DNA of 64,000 bases from Candidatus Flexicrinis affinis (GCA_016716525.1 JADJWE010000001.1:1798001-1862000); one strand, 5' to 3'; shown: positions 49,349 to 58,456, counted from the stretch's first letter. Notes: a model not told the origin generated them from the sequence alone. A program made the numbers and translations.

Positions 49349-51148
49349 CTAGTCGGCGGCGGTCTGAGCCGCGGGTTCGATCGCTGGAAGCGGCGTGTCG
49401 TAACGGGCGAAGATGCGCCGGTAGATGGCTGACGTTCGCAGCAAGTCTTCGTGCGAGCCGCTGGCGATCAACTCGCCGCGCTCAAGCACGAGGATGTGAT
49501 CGGCCCAGCGAATCTGCGACAGGCGGTGTGTGATCAGCAGCGTCGTGCGGCCGACCTGCGCGCGGTTGATCGCCTTCTGAATCTCGTCCTCGGTCGCAGA
49601 GTCGATCGCGCTGGTCGAGTCGTCGAGAATCAAAATACGCGGATCGCTCAAGAACGCGCGTGCCAGCGCCAGCCGCTGACGTTGGCCGCCGGAGAGCGTC
49701 ACACCGCGCTCGCCGATCACCGTGTCGTAGCCGTCCGGCAGCGCCATGATGAAGTCGTGCGCCTGTGCTTCGCGCGCGGCCTGTTCGATCGCTTCCTGTG
49801 GCGTCCCCGGCGCACCGAACGCGATGTTCTCCGCGATCGACCGGCTGAACAAGAACACGTCTTGCTCGATCCGGCTGATCTGCGACCGGAGCGAAGCCAT
49901 ATTCCAGTCGCGCACGTCAACGCCGTCGATCAGAATGCGTCCCTCGACCGTGTCGTACGTGCGGTTGATAAGGTCGGTAAGCGTCGACTTGCCACTTCCG
50001 GTCTGGCCGACGATAGCGATGGTCTGGCCGGGTCTCACGTCGAACGAAACATCCTTGAGTATGGGGATGCCGTCTTCGAACGTGAACGTGACGTTTTCGA
50101 ACGTCAGCCCGCCCTGCATGACAGCAGAATGGCCGGCAGCGTTCTCGTCCATCGCCGTTTCGGCGTTGATGACTTCCAGAACGCGGCGTGCGGATGCAAT
50201 GCCGAGCTGCAGCAGACTGAATGAGAAGATGCTGACGAACACTGGAAAACGCATCACGCCGACCAGCCCCATGACTGCGACGATGTCGGCCACGCCTACC
50301 CGACCGATCGCGAACAGCAGCATGCAGTGCATGAACACGCCGCCCGTGAGCAAGGCATAGAAGAACATGGGTAGGTAGCGCGCTTCGATCCGCCCCTGCT
50401 GGGCGAAGTAATCGCGGTAGGCCTTGGCATTGCGGCGGAACTTCTGGCGTTCAAAGGTTTCTTGTGCGCTCGCCTTGACCACCTCGATCCCGACAATCGT
50501 CTCTTCGAGTCCGGCGTTCATCGTGCCGAACGCCCCACGCTGGCTGTTGACGACCGGATTCAGCGCGCGCGCATAGCGCCGCACTGCGAGCGCATAGATC
50601 AAGATGAAGATCACTAGCAGCGACAGCAGTTCGAACTCGATCGAGGCAATCATGATGACCGGAACGGTCATGCCGAGCACCATGTCGAGCATAAACAGGA
50701 TGCCCGGGTTGATCATGCCGTTCATCTGTTTCATGTCGTCAGTCGCGCGCGCCATGATGTCGCCGACACGCTGCCGGTCGTGCCACGTCTGGCTCTTGCC
50801 CAGCAAGGCCTCATACAGCTCCTGCCGGCCATCGCGTTCCATTCGCTGCGCTACCGTCTCGATCGAAAGTGACCCTGCCAGCGAGGCGACGCTGTCAACG
50901 AGGAGAATCAGCAGGACGGCCAAACCCGCCGACGCAAGGGCCTCCGGGTTCGGATTGATGATCGCCTCTGCGGCTTGTCCGATCAGGATGCGTGCGTAGC
51001 TGAAGCCGATGTACCCGATCATGAACCCGGCCACGCACTGCAGGAACAACCGCTTGTAACGCCAAACATGCGACCAGATCCAGCGGATCGGCCCCGAACG
51101 ATCATAGGGATAGGCGGGTTGGACGAAGAACTCCGACTTCAACGCCAT
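49349..51148 (-). CDS. ABC exporter half, degenerate ATP site subunit
   Basis: A 599-residue exporter half with a six-span membrane domain and ATPase. Walker A is GQTGSGKST, signature LSGGQRQRLALARAF, but Walker B is LILDDSTSAID: the catalytic Glu is Asp, and the matching signature in the partner is LSMGQ. Both lesions fall in the same composite site, as expected for a degenerate site of a heterodimeric exporter. GGAG lies upstream of ATG 51148. A well-formed promoter on the minus strand (51255-51283) drives the pair. Confidence 0.9.
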   Translation of the reverse strand: MALKSEFFVQPAYPYDRSGPIRWIWSHVWRYKRLFLQCVAGFMIGYIGFSYARILIGQAAEAIINPNPEALASAGLAVLLILLVDSVASLAGSLSIETVAQRMERDGRQELYEALLGKSQTWHDRQRVGDIMARATDDMKQMNGMINPGILFMLDMVLGMTVPVIMIASIEFELLSLLVIFILIYALAVRRYARALNPVVNSQRGAFGTMNAGLEETIVGIEVVKASAQETFERQKFRRNAKAYRDYFAQQGRIEARYLPMFFYALLTGGVFMHCMLLFAIGRVGVADIVAVMGLVGVMRFPVFVSIFSFSLLQLGIASARRVLEVINAETAMDENAAGHSAVMQGGLTFENVTFTFEDGIPILKDVSFDVRPGQTIAIVGQTGSGKSTLTDLINRTYDTVEGRILIDGVDVRDWNMASLRSQISRIEQDVFLFSRSIAENIAFGAPGTPQEAIEQAAREAQAHDFIMALPDGYDTVIGERGVTLSGGQRQRLALARAFLSDPRILILDDSTSAIDSATEDEIQKAINRAQVGRTTLLITHRLSQIRWADHILVLERGELIASGSHEDLLRTSAIYRRIFARYDTPLPAIEPAAQTAAD

Positions 51149-51254
51149 GCATGACTCCTGAAGCTGTTAGGTTGTTTGCGAAGCGCGTGGGGGCCTAATG
51201 CGGCACGGCAACGCGCGGGACACTCGTCCTGCGCGACGAAACTCCGTAAATGTC

Positions 51255-51283
51255 AGTGTAGTTTGACTCTTTTTGAATGTCAA
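51255..51283 (-). promoter_or_regulatory. Strong sigma-70-type promoter of the ABC exporter pair
   Basis: On the minus strand: TTGACA (51278-51283), exactly 17 bp, TACACT (51255-51260). A direct repeat TGACATT occurs at the -35 and again just past the -10, which may bind a regulator. The leader to the ATG at 51148 is about 100 bases. Confidence 0.65.
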
Positions 51284-51310
51284 CCACGGGCCATTATAGA
51301 TCACAATGGT

Positions 51311-52108
51311 TCAGGAGGGCTGAGACACGCGCTCCGACCGCCCGGTCGGGTCAACCCCGATGCGGTTACCAATTGCGACCAATCCGATGCTCAGAACGTA
51401 GAGCGCAATCAGAGGCCCCATCACCAGCATCATGTTCACGGGGTCAATGGTCGGGGTGATCAAGGCGGCCGCAATTGAAGACCCGACAATCGCGATGCGC
51501 CACTGCGACGCGAGCGCACGCGGCCCGATCAGACCCAGGATTCCGACGACGAAGAACACCAGCGGAATTTCGAACGCAACCCCCATCCAGAAGATCAACG
51601 CCGTAACAAACCCCAGATATTGGTCGGCAGTCCATTCGGCGCGGAAGATTTCCGATTCGAAGTTCTCCAGAAAGTTCAAGGCCGGTGGAATCAAGATGAA
51701 CCATGCAAACAGTACGCCGACAACGAACAGCCCGACGATCGCCGGCAGGGCCATCATCACCACCCGTTTCTCGCTGGCCAGCAGGCCGGGCAATATGAAC
51801 ATCAGCAGTTGATACGTGATGACCGGAATCGCCAAAATGCCGCCAATCAGCAGCGATACGCGAAAGTACGCGACCACACCTCCGGTTGGCCCCAGTACGG
51901 TGAACTGCTGACCATACGGGGACTGCAGGTATTCCAAGACCGGGCTGGCGAACACCAAGCCGATAATCACACCGACGACGAGCGCGAGAAACGCCTTCGT
52001 CAGCCGCTGTCGAAGCTCGTTGAGGTGGTCGAGCAGGCCCATGTGTCGTTCAGGATCGGCCGTGGGTGGCGCAGGGCGCGGCGTCCGCCGCAGTCTTAAG
52101 CGTGCCAT
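51311..52108 (-). CDS. tatC: Twin-arginine translocase subunit TatC
   Basis: A 265-residue six-span protein, the receptor for twin-arginine signal peptides. HMGLLDHLNELRQRLTKAFLAL (residues 22-43) is the invariant TatC opening (HL.ELR.R), and LLIGGILAIPVITYQLLMFILPGLLASEKR, GVAFEIPLVFFV and ALITPTIDPVNMMLVMGPLIALY are conserved blocks. ATG 52108 is chosen because AGGGA lies upstream; the in-frame upstream extension to 52276 overlaps tatB and has no protein-like character. It starts 10 bp after the tatB stop. Confidence 0.93.
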   Translation of the reverse strand: MARLRLRRTPRPAPPTADPERHMGLLDHLNELRQRLTKAFLALVVGVIIGLVFASPVLEYLQSPYGQQFTVLGPTGGVVAYFRVSLLIGGILAIPVITYQLLMFILPGLLASEKRVVMMALPAIVGLFVVGVLFAWFILIPPALNFLENFESEIFRAEWTADQYLGFVTALIFWMGVAFEIPLVFFVVGILGLIGPRALASQWRIAIVGSSIAAALITPTIDPVNMMLVMGPLIALYVLSIGLVAIGNRIGVDPTGRSERVSQPS

Positions 52109-52118
52109 GCTGACGTCC

Positions 52119-52697
52119 CTATTCGTCCTTGGGTGCCTGCGACCACGTTCCGAATGCTTCGCCGGAGGACACGCCCTCCGTGTCACCTCCCCATGCGCCG
52201 AACCCGCCCTTCTCGTAGACCGACTTGTCTTTCGGTTTGGGCGGCGTGGCTGCGGGCTTACTGGGTGACGGTCCATTGGCGGGCGCAGTGCGCGACGTCG
52301 CCGGTGGTGTGGGCTTGTTGGCCGATGTCGCCTCGAGCATCTTGCGTTCGACGCTGCTCAGCGCGCCGGTGACCTCGCTTGCGGCAGTCTTGCCCTCTTC
52401 GAGCGCGCTCTGAACTTCTTTGATCGGCTGCGCGAATTCTTTCACGGTGGAGCTGCGGTTGATCTCATCCATGATTGCGCGGCGTGTCGGAAGTTCCTTG
52501 GGCACTTTGAAGTCAACACCGGCGTCATCCAACTCACGCTGCAGCTGGGCTGCGGCGGACTTCCACAAATTGCGAAGCTGCCCGGTCCACTGGCCCAACT
52601 TGCGCGCCCAAACCGCCATGCGTGCCGGCCCGGCCACAATCAGGGCAATAATGATGATCAGCGCGAACTCGAATCCGCCTACGCCAAAAAGCTCCAT
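52119..52697 (-). CDS. Sec-independent translocase protein TatB-like
   Basis: A 192-residue protein with a short periplasmic start, one membrane helix (FGVGGFEFALIIIIALIVAGP, residues 4-24) with the Gly-Pro hinge, an amphipathic helix (MAVWARKLGQWTGQLRNLWKS) and a long hydrophilic, Pro-rich C-terminus. That is the TatB layout; TatA proteins are shorter. ATG 52697 follows AGGAGA; the in-frame ATG at 52733 would put 12 polar residues before the helix. With tatC it forms a minimal Tat operon; no tatA is in the window. Confidence 0.82.
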   Translation of the reverse strand: MELFGVGGFEFALIIIIALIVAGPARMAVWARKLGQWTGQLRNLWKSAAAQLQRELDDAGVDFKVPKELPTRRAIMDEINRSSTVKEFAQPIKEVQSALEEGKTAASEVTGALSSVERKMLEATSANKPTPPATSRTAPANGPSPSKPAATPPKPKDKSVYEKGGFGAWGGDTEGVSSGEAFGTWSQAPKDE

Positions 52698-52812
52698 GCG
52701 GTCTCCTGCCGGGTGTTCACCCACCCCAGCCATTATAGACGACGATGCGCCGAAATTGACCGGTGTGCCGTGCTATACTCATTCGGTTCAATTCTACGCT
52801 CAACGTGAACCG

Positions 52813-53388
52813 ATGCCGACAGATCCGAGCATAACTGATGCCGACCTCATGGTGCGTGTGCAGAGACGCGACGAATCCGCCCTCGCGCTGCTCTATGACC
52901 GATATGGCAAAGTCGCTTACAGCGTCGCCTATCACGTATTGCAGAATTCAACGTTGGCAGAGGAAGCGACGCAAGACGCGTTCCTAAAGGTGTGGAATCA
53001 GGCGCATCTGTGGGACGGCAACCGTGGCAAGCCGTCGACTTGGCTGCTGACAATCACGCGTTTCACTGCTATTGACCGCTTACGCGTCGAGAACCGGCGT
53101 GCGGCGTCCCATGCAGTGGATCTGGACGACGTCCTGTACACACTGGGGACAATCGCCCCGATGGACGAACCGACGTGGGCCGACGAAAGGCTGGCAAAGT
53201 CGCTGCTCAACCATCTGCCGCCCGATCAGCGACAGGTGCTTGAACTCGCGTACTTCCGCGACATGTCGCATTCCGAAATGGCCGAGTACCTTGCCATCCC
53301 GCTCGGGACGGTCAAGGGCCGGGTGCGCGCGGCACTTCACAAGCTGCGAGACCTCTGGGCGGAGCAGACGGAGGACAGCGCAGAGTGA
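52813..53388 (+). CDS. ECF-type sigma factor (SigK-like)
   Basis: A 191-residue sigma-70-family extracytoplasmic-function factor. Region 2 is YDRYGKVAYSVAYHVLQNSTLAEEATQDAFLKVWNQA (around residues 28-64); region 4 is LPPDQRQVLELAYFRDMSHSEMAEYLAIPLGTVKGRVRAALHKL, with its helix-turn-helix. There is no region 1 or 3. The start ATG 52813 fits the family opening DADLMVRVQRRDESA; upstream in-frame codons run over the divergent tatB gene. The RskA-like gene 103 bp downstream is its likely antagonist. A TATACT upstream of it lacks a normally spaced -35. Confidence 0.9.
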   Translation: MPTDPSITDADLMVRVQRRDESALALLYDRYGKVAYSVAYHVLQNSTLAEEATQDAFLKVWNQAHLWDGNRGKPSTWLLTITRFTAIDRLRVENRRAASHAVDLDDVLYTLGTIAPMDEPTWADERLAKSLLNHLPPDQRQVLELAYFRDMSHSEMAEYLAIPLGTVKGRVRAALHKLRDLWAEQTEDSAE

Positions 53389-53491
53389 ACGCGAACAGGC
53401 TCGCCGCCGTGGACTCATCTGATCGTCCAATTTCATCGTACATAGAACTAGGGAATGCAGGTCCGGTCCCTGAGCAAGGCACTCGAAGCAG

Positions 53492-54331
53492 ATGAACGAC
53501 GAACACAACACCGGCAGCCGCCCTGATGACGCTGACCGCCTGCGCGACGATCTCGCGGCGTTCAGCCTCGGCGCTGCCGATTCAAGCGAAAGCACCGCCC
53601 TCGAAAAGCTCCTGTCGGAACGCCCCGATTTACGGGCGGAAGCAGCGCGCTTCGCAGCACAGGCAACCGTGCTGTTGTCTGACGTGCCGCGCCGCCAGCC
53701 CTCGTCGGATTTGAAGGCGCGCATTCTGTCCGCCGCACGCACCGAACCCGACGCGCATAGTCCGAGCGGCCGCATGGTCGCATTGCCGCAGCCCTCATCA
53801 CGCGCGGCACCCGGCATCCGCGGCGCGCTGCTGTGGCTGAGCTCAACAGCCGCAGTGGTCCTGTTGGCGCTGTGTCTCTATATGTTTGGCGAGGTCAACG
53901 CACTGCGCAGCGATCGCGCAAACCTCGAATCGCTGCGCGGCGATCTCACCCAGCAGGTCGATGCGATGTATAAGGACCTCGCGATGGCCGTCGATCTCGT
54001 CATGCAAACCCAAAGCCGACGTGTCGAACTGATGAGCGACGATGGCGAGATGCGCGCGATGGTCGTGCTTCAGCCCGAGATGCACGAGGCAGTCATCGTC
54101 ACGCACGGCTTACCCGCACTCTCGCCAGATCAAACATATCAACTGTGGATGATCGGTCCTGAAGGTGTCGTCAGCACCTGCATGTTCAACACCGACCCCG
54201 GAGGCGACATGACGATGGTGTTCAAGGTGGCCCAGTCGTGGGACAATGTATCTGCGCTGGGAATCTCGGTCGAGCCGCAAGGTGGCAGTGAGGCGCCAAC
54301 GAGCGAGCCGCTCGCCGTAGGCGAACTCTAG
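53492..54331 (+). CDS. RskA-like anti-sigma factor
   Basis: A 279-residue membrane protein. The N-terminal cytoplasmic part (residues 8-105, DDLAAFSLGAADSSESTALEKLLSERPDLRAE) is the anti-sigma domain without a zinc motif; one span (ALLWLSSTAAVVLLALCLYMFG, 109-130) follows; the outer part from about residue 180 is the RskA C-terminal domain (VVLQPEMHEAVIVTHGLPALSPDQTYQLWMIG). It binds the adjacent sigma factor until released by an extracytoplasmic signal. The pair is a classic sigK-rskA layout. Confidence 0.88.
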   Translation: MNDEHNTGSRPDDADRLRDDLAAFSLGAADSSESTALEKLLSERPDLRAEAARFAAQATVLLSDVPRRQPSSDLKARILSAARTEPDAHSPSGRMVALPQPSSRAAPGIRGALLWLSSTAAVVLLALCLYMFGEVNALRSDRANLESLRGDLTQQVDAMYKDLAMAVDLVMQTQSRRVELMSDDGEMRAMVVLQPEMHEAVIVTHGLPALSPDQTYQLWMIGPEGVVSTCMFNTDPGGDMTMVFKVAQSWDNVSALGISVEPQGGSEAPTSEPLAVGEL

Positions 54332-54427
54332 ACCCGCACCGGTAAGCTGCCGGATCGACACTGCGTCGAGGTTCGGGCCGTTAGGACGACTCTACACTCA
54401 TTACGCGCCACTTGGAGCACGCGTCAA

Positions 54428-55744
54428 ATGCCCAAACAACGCTACGATCGGCGGCTGGTGACGATTCTCGCCATCGTCTTCGCCCAATTGCTTGGCGCGT
54501 CGATGATCCTGCCGATCCTATCCCTGTACGCCATCAACGAACTTGGCGTCGCTGAAACGCAGGTGCCACTGATTCAGGCCTCGTTCTTCATCGCACAGTT
54601 CGTTGCCGCGCCCTATCTCGGCAAACTGAGCGACCGGTTCGGTCGCGTGCCTGTACTGCTGGTGAGCCAGATCGGCACTGTGATCAGCTACCTGATGATC
54701 GCATTCGCGCCGAGCATCAGCGTGGTGTATGCGAGCCGAATTCTGGACGGCATCACAGGCGGCAACATCATCGTTGCGCAAGCCTACATCATTGACATCA
54801 CCCCGCGCGAGCGCCGCACGCAGGCCATCGGCATGATCTTCGCCGTATTCGGCCTTGGATTCATCTTCGGCCCTTCATTGGGCGGGGCGCTGGCGGCTGC
54901 GACAAGCCGCGAGTTCACGTTCTTCACCGCTGCGATCGTGACGACAATCCCAACTATCATGACCTATTTCACGCTCAAGGAGACGTTGACGGCCGAGGAG
55001 CGCATAGCGAATCGGGCGCGCGGCGGGCAAGCCAGCCTCGCTTCGATGCTGCGCAACCGGACCATCCGGTCAATCCTGGCCATCAGCGTCGCGGCGAGCC
55101 TCGGCATGGGTATCGTCCAGTCGACGTTCGCCGTCTATGGTCAGAACGTCTTGTTCGCCGGCCAGAGCGAAGAAGGCGTCAACCTTGGGGTTGGACTCAT
55201 GCTGGGCGCAGTCGGCCTCGGGCAAACAGTCACCCAGATCTTCGTCCTGCGACGACTGCTCAAACGTTTCGGCGATGCACCGCTGGTCGCCGGCGGAACG
55301 GTCATCCGGTCGCTTTCGATGCTGTGGTACTTCGTGGTCGGGCTGCCGTTTGTGACCGCGCTGTTTGGCCAGAGTGCGCTCGGATTGGTCGCTGTGCCTG
55401 CTGCCCTGTCGTTCGCATTGGGCAGCGGAATCATGATGCCGCCGCTGCAATCGCTGGCAACGCATGCCGCGCCCGACAACGCACGTGGAGCAGTTGTCGG
55501 CCTCACTGGATCGGCCCAGAGCCTCGGTGTCATTATCGGGACGTTGATCGCCAGCCCGCTGCTGTCGATCGTCGTCGCCGGTCGGCCTACGCTTGGTCCG
55601 TACCTGTTTAATACGATCCTATTCGCCGTGATGCTCATCCCGGCAATCGGGCTCGTGCGTCGTTTCGGCGTTGGGCCCCGCGAAACGGCTGCTGCGGCGG
55701 CCCCGCCTCAGCCGGCAGAAGCGACTGTCTCGGTTGGGGACTAG
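54428..55744 (+). CDS. MFS efflux transporter
   Basis: A 438-residue major facilitator with 12 predicted spans. The MFS loop 2-3 motif is LGKLSDRFGRVPVLL (residues 66-80), and a second-half echo is PPLQSLATHAAPDNARGAVVGLTGSAQSLG. It resembles TetA(B)-like and other DHA1 drug exporters. A short Ala/Pro-rich tail ends it. The ribosome binding site is weak. Its stop shares CTAG (55741-55744) with the convergent flavoprotein gene. Confidence 0.88.
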   Translation: MPKQRYDRRLVTILAIVFAQLLGASMILPILSLYAINELGVAETQVPLIQASFFIAQFVAAPYLGKLSDRFGRVPVLLVSQIGTVISYLMIAFAPSISVVYASRILDGITGGNIIVAQAYIIDITPRERRTQAIGMIFAVFGLGFIFGPSLGGALAAATSREFTFFTAAIVTTIPTIMTYFTLKETLTAEERIANRARGGQASLASMLRNRTIRSILAISVAASLGMGIVQSTFAVYGQNVLFAGQSEEGVNLGVGLMLGAVGLGQTVTQIFVLRRLLKRFGDAPLVAGGTVIRSLSMLWYFVVGLPFVTALFGQSALGLVAVPAALSFALGSGIMMPPLQSLATHAAPDNARGAVVGLTGSAQSLGVIIGTLIASPLLSIVVAGRPTLGPYLFNTILFAVMLIPAIGLVRRFGVGPRETAAAAAPPQPAEATVSVGD

Positions 55745-56976
55745 ACGAGGCTTTCGGCAGCGGCGCGCCCGGCGACATAGCCGGACGACCAAGCCCACTG
55801 GAAGTTGAACCCGCCAATTCGGCCGTCTACGTCGAGGATCTCGCCGCAGAGGTGAAGGCCGGGGCGGCAGCGCGATTCGAGCGTCTTCAGGTCGACTTCG
55901 GTCAGCGGAACGCCGCCTGCAGTGACCTCTGCGTAATTGAAACCCCGCGTCCCTGTGATCGGCAGCGGATAGCGTGTCAGCACGGCTGATAGTGCTCGTC
56001 GCTTCTCGCGCGTCAGTGTCGACAGCGGCGCGGACGCGTTGACGTCTGCCGCAGCGCAAAGCGTTCGCGTCAAGCGTTCAACGAGACGTCCCCCAATCCA
56101 CCGAAGCGCCGATCCGGGCTGGGCTGCCAGCGCACGGTCAACCGACTCGAACGACTCCCCCGGCAGCCAGTTGACCGTCAGCACCGCAGAAGAATCGTCC
56201 AGAGTCGCATGCTGCCAGTGCCGGCTGATGTCCAATACGGCCGGGCCGGATACGCCGAAGTGCGTACACAGCATCGACCCGTCGACTGTAACTCGCGCGC
56301 GACCGCCGCGGTCCGCCAGCGTCAGCGAGACTTCGCTGCTGACACCGGAAAGCCCGGTCAGCGGATGCCCTGACGGAAGCAGCAAAGGCACCAATGCGGG
56401 AAGTACTCTGGGGGTCAGCGTGTGGCCCAGCGATCGCGCTAACGCGTAGCCGTGACCGTCGCTGCCGGACTTTGGAACGCTGCGTCCGCCTGTTGCGAGG
56501 ATCAAGCGCAGGGCCGTCAGAGTTCCCCAATCTCCTTGAAGATCGAACGCTCCGCCATCGAAGTCGACCGACTCGACACGCCGCGGATGCAGGAGTGTAG
56601 CGCCAGCGTCCCGTGCTGCCGCGAGGAGCGCTTCGAGCACCGTCCGCGCGCGATCTGTGGTCGGAAACAGCTTGCCGGTCGGCTCGCGTTTGAGCGTAAC
56701 GCCGAGATCGCCGAAGAAGCGCACCGTCTCCGGTACATCGAATCGCAGCAGCACCTTGCGAATAGCATGTTTCGAGCCGCCGTTGAAATCATCCGGCTCG
56801 ACGCGCTCGTGGGTCACGTTGCAGCGGCCACCACCGGCAACAAGAATCTTTGCGCCGAGCCGCTCTGCGCCGTCAAGGACAATGACCCGGGCCTCTGGCC
56901 GCGTGCGCGCCGCCCAAATCGCGGCCATCAGCCCCGCGGCCCCAGCCCCAACGACGGCGATGTCCGCGTCGGCCAC
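55741..56976 (-). CDS. NAD(P)/FAD-dependent oxidoreductase, HI0933/BaiN-like
   Basis: A 411-residue flavoprotein. The FAD site is AVVGAGAAGLMAAIWAAR (residues 6-23), followed by GAKILVAGGGRCNVTH (conserved GGGRCN) and, at the C-terminus, HLCGEILDVDGRIGGFNFQWAWSSG, all hallmarks of the HI0933/YhiN/BaiN family, whose members have 400 or so residues. Family functions are poorly known (dehydrogenation of bile acids or aromatic compounds in BaiN). The start is GTG 56976, one base inside the stop of the small upstream gene (TAGTG), indicating coupling. Last gene of a four-gene minus-strand unit. Confidence 0.88.
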   Translation of the reverse strand: MADADIAVVGAGAAGLMAAIWAARTRPEARVIVLDGAERLGAKILVAGGGRCNVTHERVEPDDFNGGSKHAIRKVLLRFDVPETVRFFGDLGVTLKREPTGKLFPTTDRARTVLEALLAAARDAGATLLHPRRVESVDFDGGAFDLQGDWGTLTALRLILATGGRSVPKSGSDGHGYALARSLGHTLTPRVLPALVPLLLPSGHPLTGLSGVSSEVSLTLADRGGRARVTVDGSMLCTHFGVSGPAVLDISRHWQHATLDDSSAVLTVNWLPGESFESVDRALAAQPGSALRWIGGRLVERLTRTLCAAADVNASAPLSTLTREKRRALSAVLTRYPLPITGTRGFNYAEVTAGGVPLTEVDLKTLESRCRPGLHLCGEILDVDGRIGGFNFQWAWSSGYVAGRAAAESLV

Positions 56977-57245
56977 TAATCCTCGTCGGCGTCGATATCG
57001 CCCGTGATGATCTCGTAGACCGCGTCGAGCAGGTCCTCGCTGCGGCTGATCGAGTCGAAAGCCACCTCGTCGCCTTCGGTGAGAAACTGCGCAGCGGCAG
57101 CGAGCAGCGCCTCGGCCGCACGAATCGTCAGCGCGGCGACATCCTGATAGTCGTTGGGAACCAAAAGGTTGTCGACCGCACGGATCGCGGCATCGGCGCT
57201 GGCGCGTGCGGTCTCAAGATGCTTGACTGCTTCGCTCGTAGTCAT
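56976..57245 (-). CDS. Small acidic helical protein, unknown function
   Basis: An 89-residue, almost entirely alpha-helical, acidic protein (TSEAVKHLETARASADAAIRAVDNLL, then two more long helices, ending DIDADED). I do not recognise a family. ATG 57245 has a perfect AGGAGG (on the minus strand at 57252-57257) that lies inside the end of the MFS gene, so it is translated from an operon mRNA. Its stop overlaps the HI0933-like start by one base. A helical-bundle partner of one of its neighbours is possible but unproven. Confidence 0.6.
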   Translation of the reverse strand: MTTSEAVKHLETARASADAAIRAVDNLLVPNDYQDVAALTIRAAEALLAAAAQFLTEGDEVAFDSISRSEDLLDAVYEIITGDIDADED

Positions 57246-57247
57246 CG

Positions 57248-58447
57248 TTATCCTCCTGACGTGACGCGTACCCATCGGGCCAGTATGAACATTGCGACCA
57301 GCGCCGTCACGCCAGCAGCGATCGCGATGGTGCTGGGCCCACCAGCAGCATACAGCACACCTCCGAGCAATCCGCCTGCAAACCGGCCGAGCGCGATGAA
57401 TCCGATAATCGTGCCCAACACCGATGCGCGCTGGCCGGGCACGAGTTCGGTGTACAGCGGTATAGCCGCGACGACAGCGATCTCGTACCCGAAAAAGAGC
57501 AGGAATATGCCGGCTGTGGCGAGCGTAAGCGAGCTGGCGAACAACGGAAGCGCAACGTAGCAGGCGGCAGCTATCCCGAGTCCCATCAAGGCGACACGCT
57601 TTGTGCCGACCCGATCGCCAAGCGCCGCGACAATCCCTTCGCCCACGCCCTCCGCCACCGAAATGGCGATCGTCACGAACCCGAGCGCCGACAGCGCCAG
57701 CCCGAAGCTGGCATCCATGAACGCGCCGTAGTTGATGAATACCAGTTCGTTCGCTGCCGCATTCAAGCCGGCGTACAGCGAAGAAGCGACAACAACCGGG
57801 TGACGCAGCACCGCCAACGGACGGATGCGCACGCGCAGTGCGCGCGCCTCCTTGGATGGTCGATCTGCGGGAAGCAGCAGGATGACCGCCAGCGCGCCGG
57901 CGAAATTGACGATCCCGAGCGCCAGAAATACCGCCGAAAGCGTCGCCCGTTCAAGCAGCAGGCCGGTCATCGGGGCGGCGATCAGCAGCGCGCCTCCCCA
58001 GCTCATCTCGTTGATTCCGACCGCTGTCGCGCGTCTTGCGAACGGCACACGATCGCCCAAGTAGGCCAATGCCGCCGGATCGAACAGCATCTTCCCGACG
58101 CCGAACCCGATCATCATCAAAAAGAACGCGCTGTACGTCGTGAAAGCCGCGCCAAGCAGCCCGAGCACGCCGAACGCGATCATCGCGCCTGCCATCACGT
58201 ACTTGCGGCCGAACCGGTCGGCTATCCCACCCACGAACGGGCTGAGAAACGACACACCGCTTTGGGCAGCAATCACGTTCTGCACCGCACTATTGGCGAC
58301 TCCGAGCGAGCGCGCGATTTCGGGGACGAACGTATAGGTAAATCGGCGCGTCATGTTGACGCATGTGCGCGCCAACGTGAGCACCAAGACGGCAGAAAAA
58401 ACCCCGCGCGCCGGGGCATCCGACGCGCGGGACGACAAGTCGGCCAT
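57248..58447 (-). CDS. MFS transporter
   Basis: A 399-residue major facilitator with 12 spans. The loop motif is GGIADRFGRKYVMAGAMIAFG (residues 58-78), and YTELVPGQRASVLGTIIGF lies in the second half. The N-terminal VLVLTLARTCVNMTRRFTYTFVPEIARSLG is typical of a subgroup found next to other metabolic genes. Substrate unknown. It starts nine bases after the acyl-CoA dehydrogenase stop, so both belong to one operon, and two bases separate it from the small helical protein. Confidence 0.88.
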   Translation of the reverse strand: MADLSSRASDAPARGVFSAVLVLTLARTCVNMTRRFTYTFVPEIARSLGVANSAVQNVIAAQSGVSFLSPFVGGIADRFGRKYVMAGAMIAFGVLGLLGAAFTTYSAFFLMMIGFGVGKMLFDPAALAYLGDRVPFARRATAVGINEMSWGGALLIAAPMTGLLLERATLSAVFLALGIVNFAGALAVILLLPADRPSKEARALRVRIRPLAVLRHPVVVASSLYAGLNAAANELVFINYGAFMDASFGLALSALGFVTIAISVAEGVGEGIVAALGDRVGTKRVALMGLGIAAACYVALPLFASSLTLATAGIFLLFFGYEIAVVAAIPLYTELVPGQRASVLGTIIGFIALGRFAGGLLGGVLYAAGGPSTIAIAAGVTALVAMFILARWVRVTSGG

Positions 58448-58456
58448 ACGTAGACC

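Noticed and set aside
52765..52790. TTGACC and TATACT upstream of the ECF sigma gene as a promoter
   Set aside because: The spacer is only 12 bp, so they cannot function together as a normal sigma-70 promoter. An autoregulatory ECF promoter is possible but I cannot define it.
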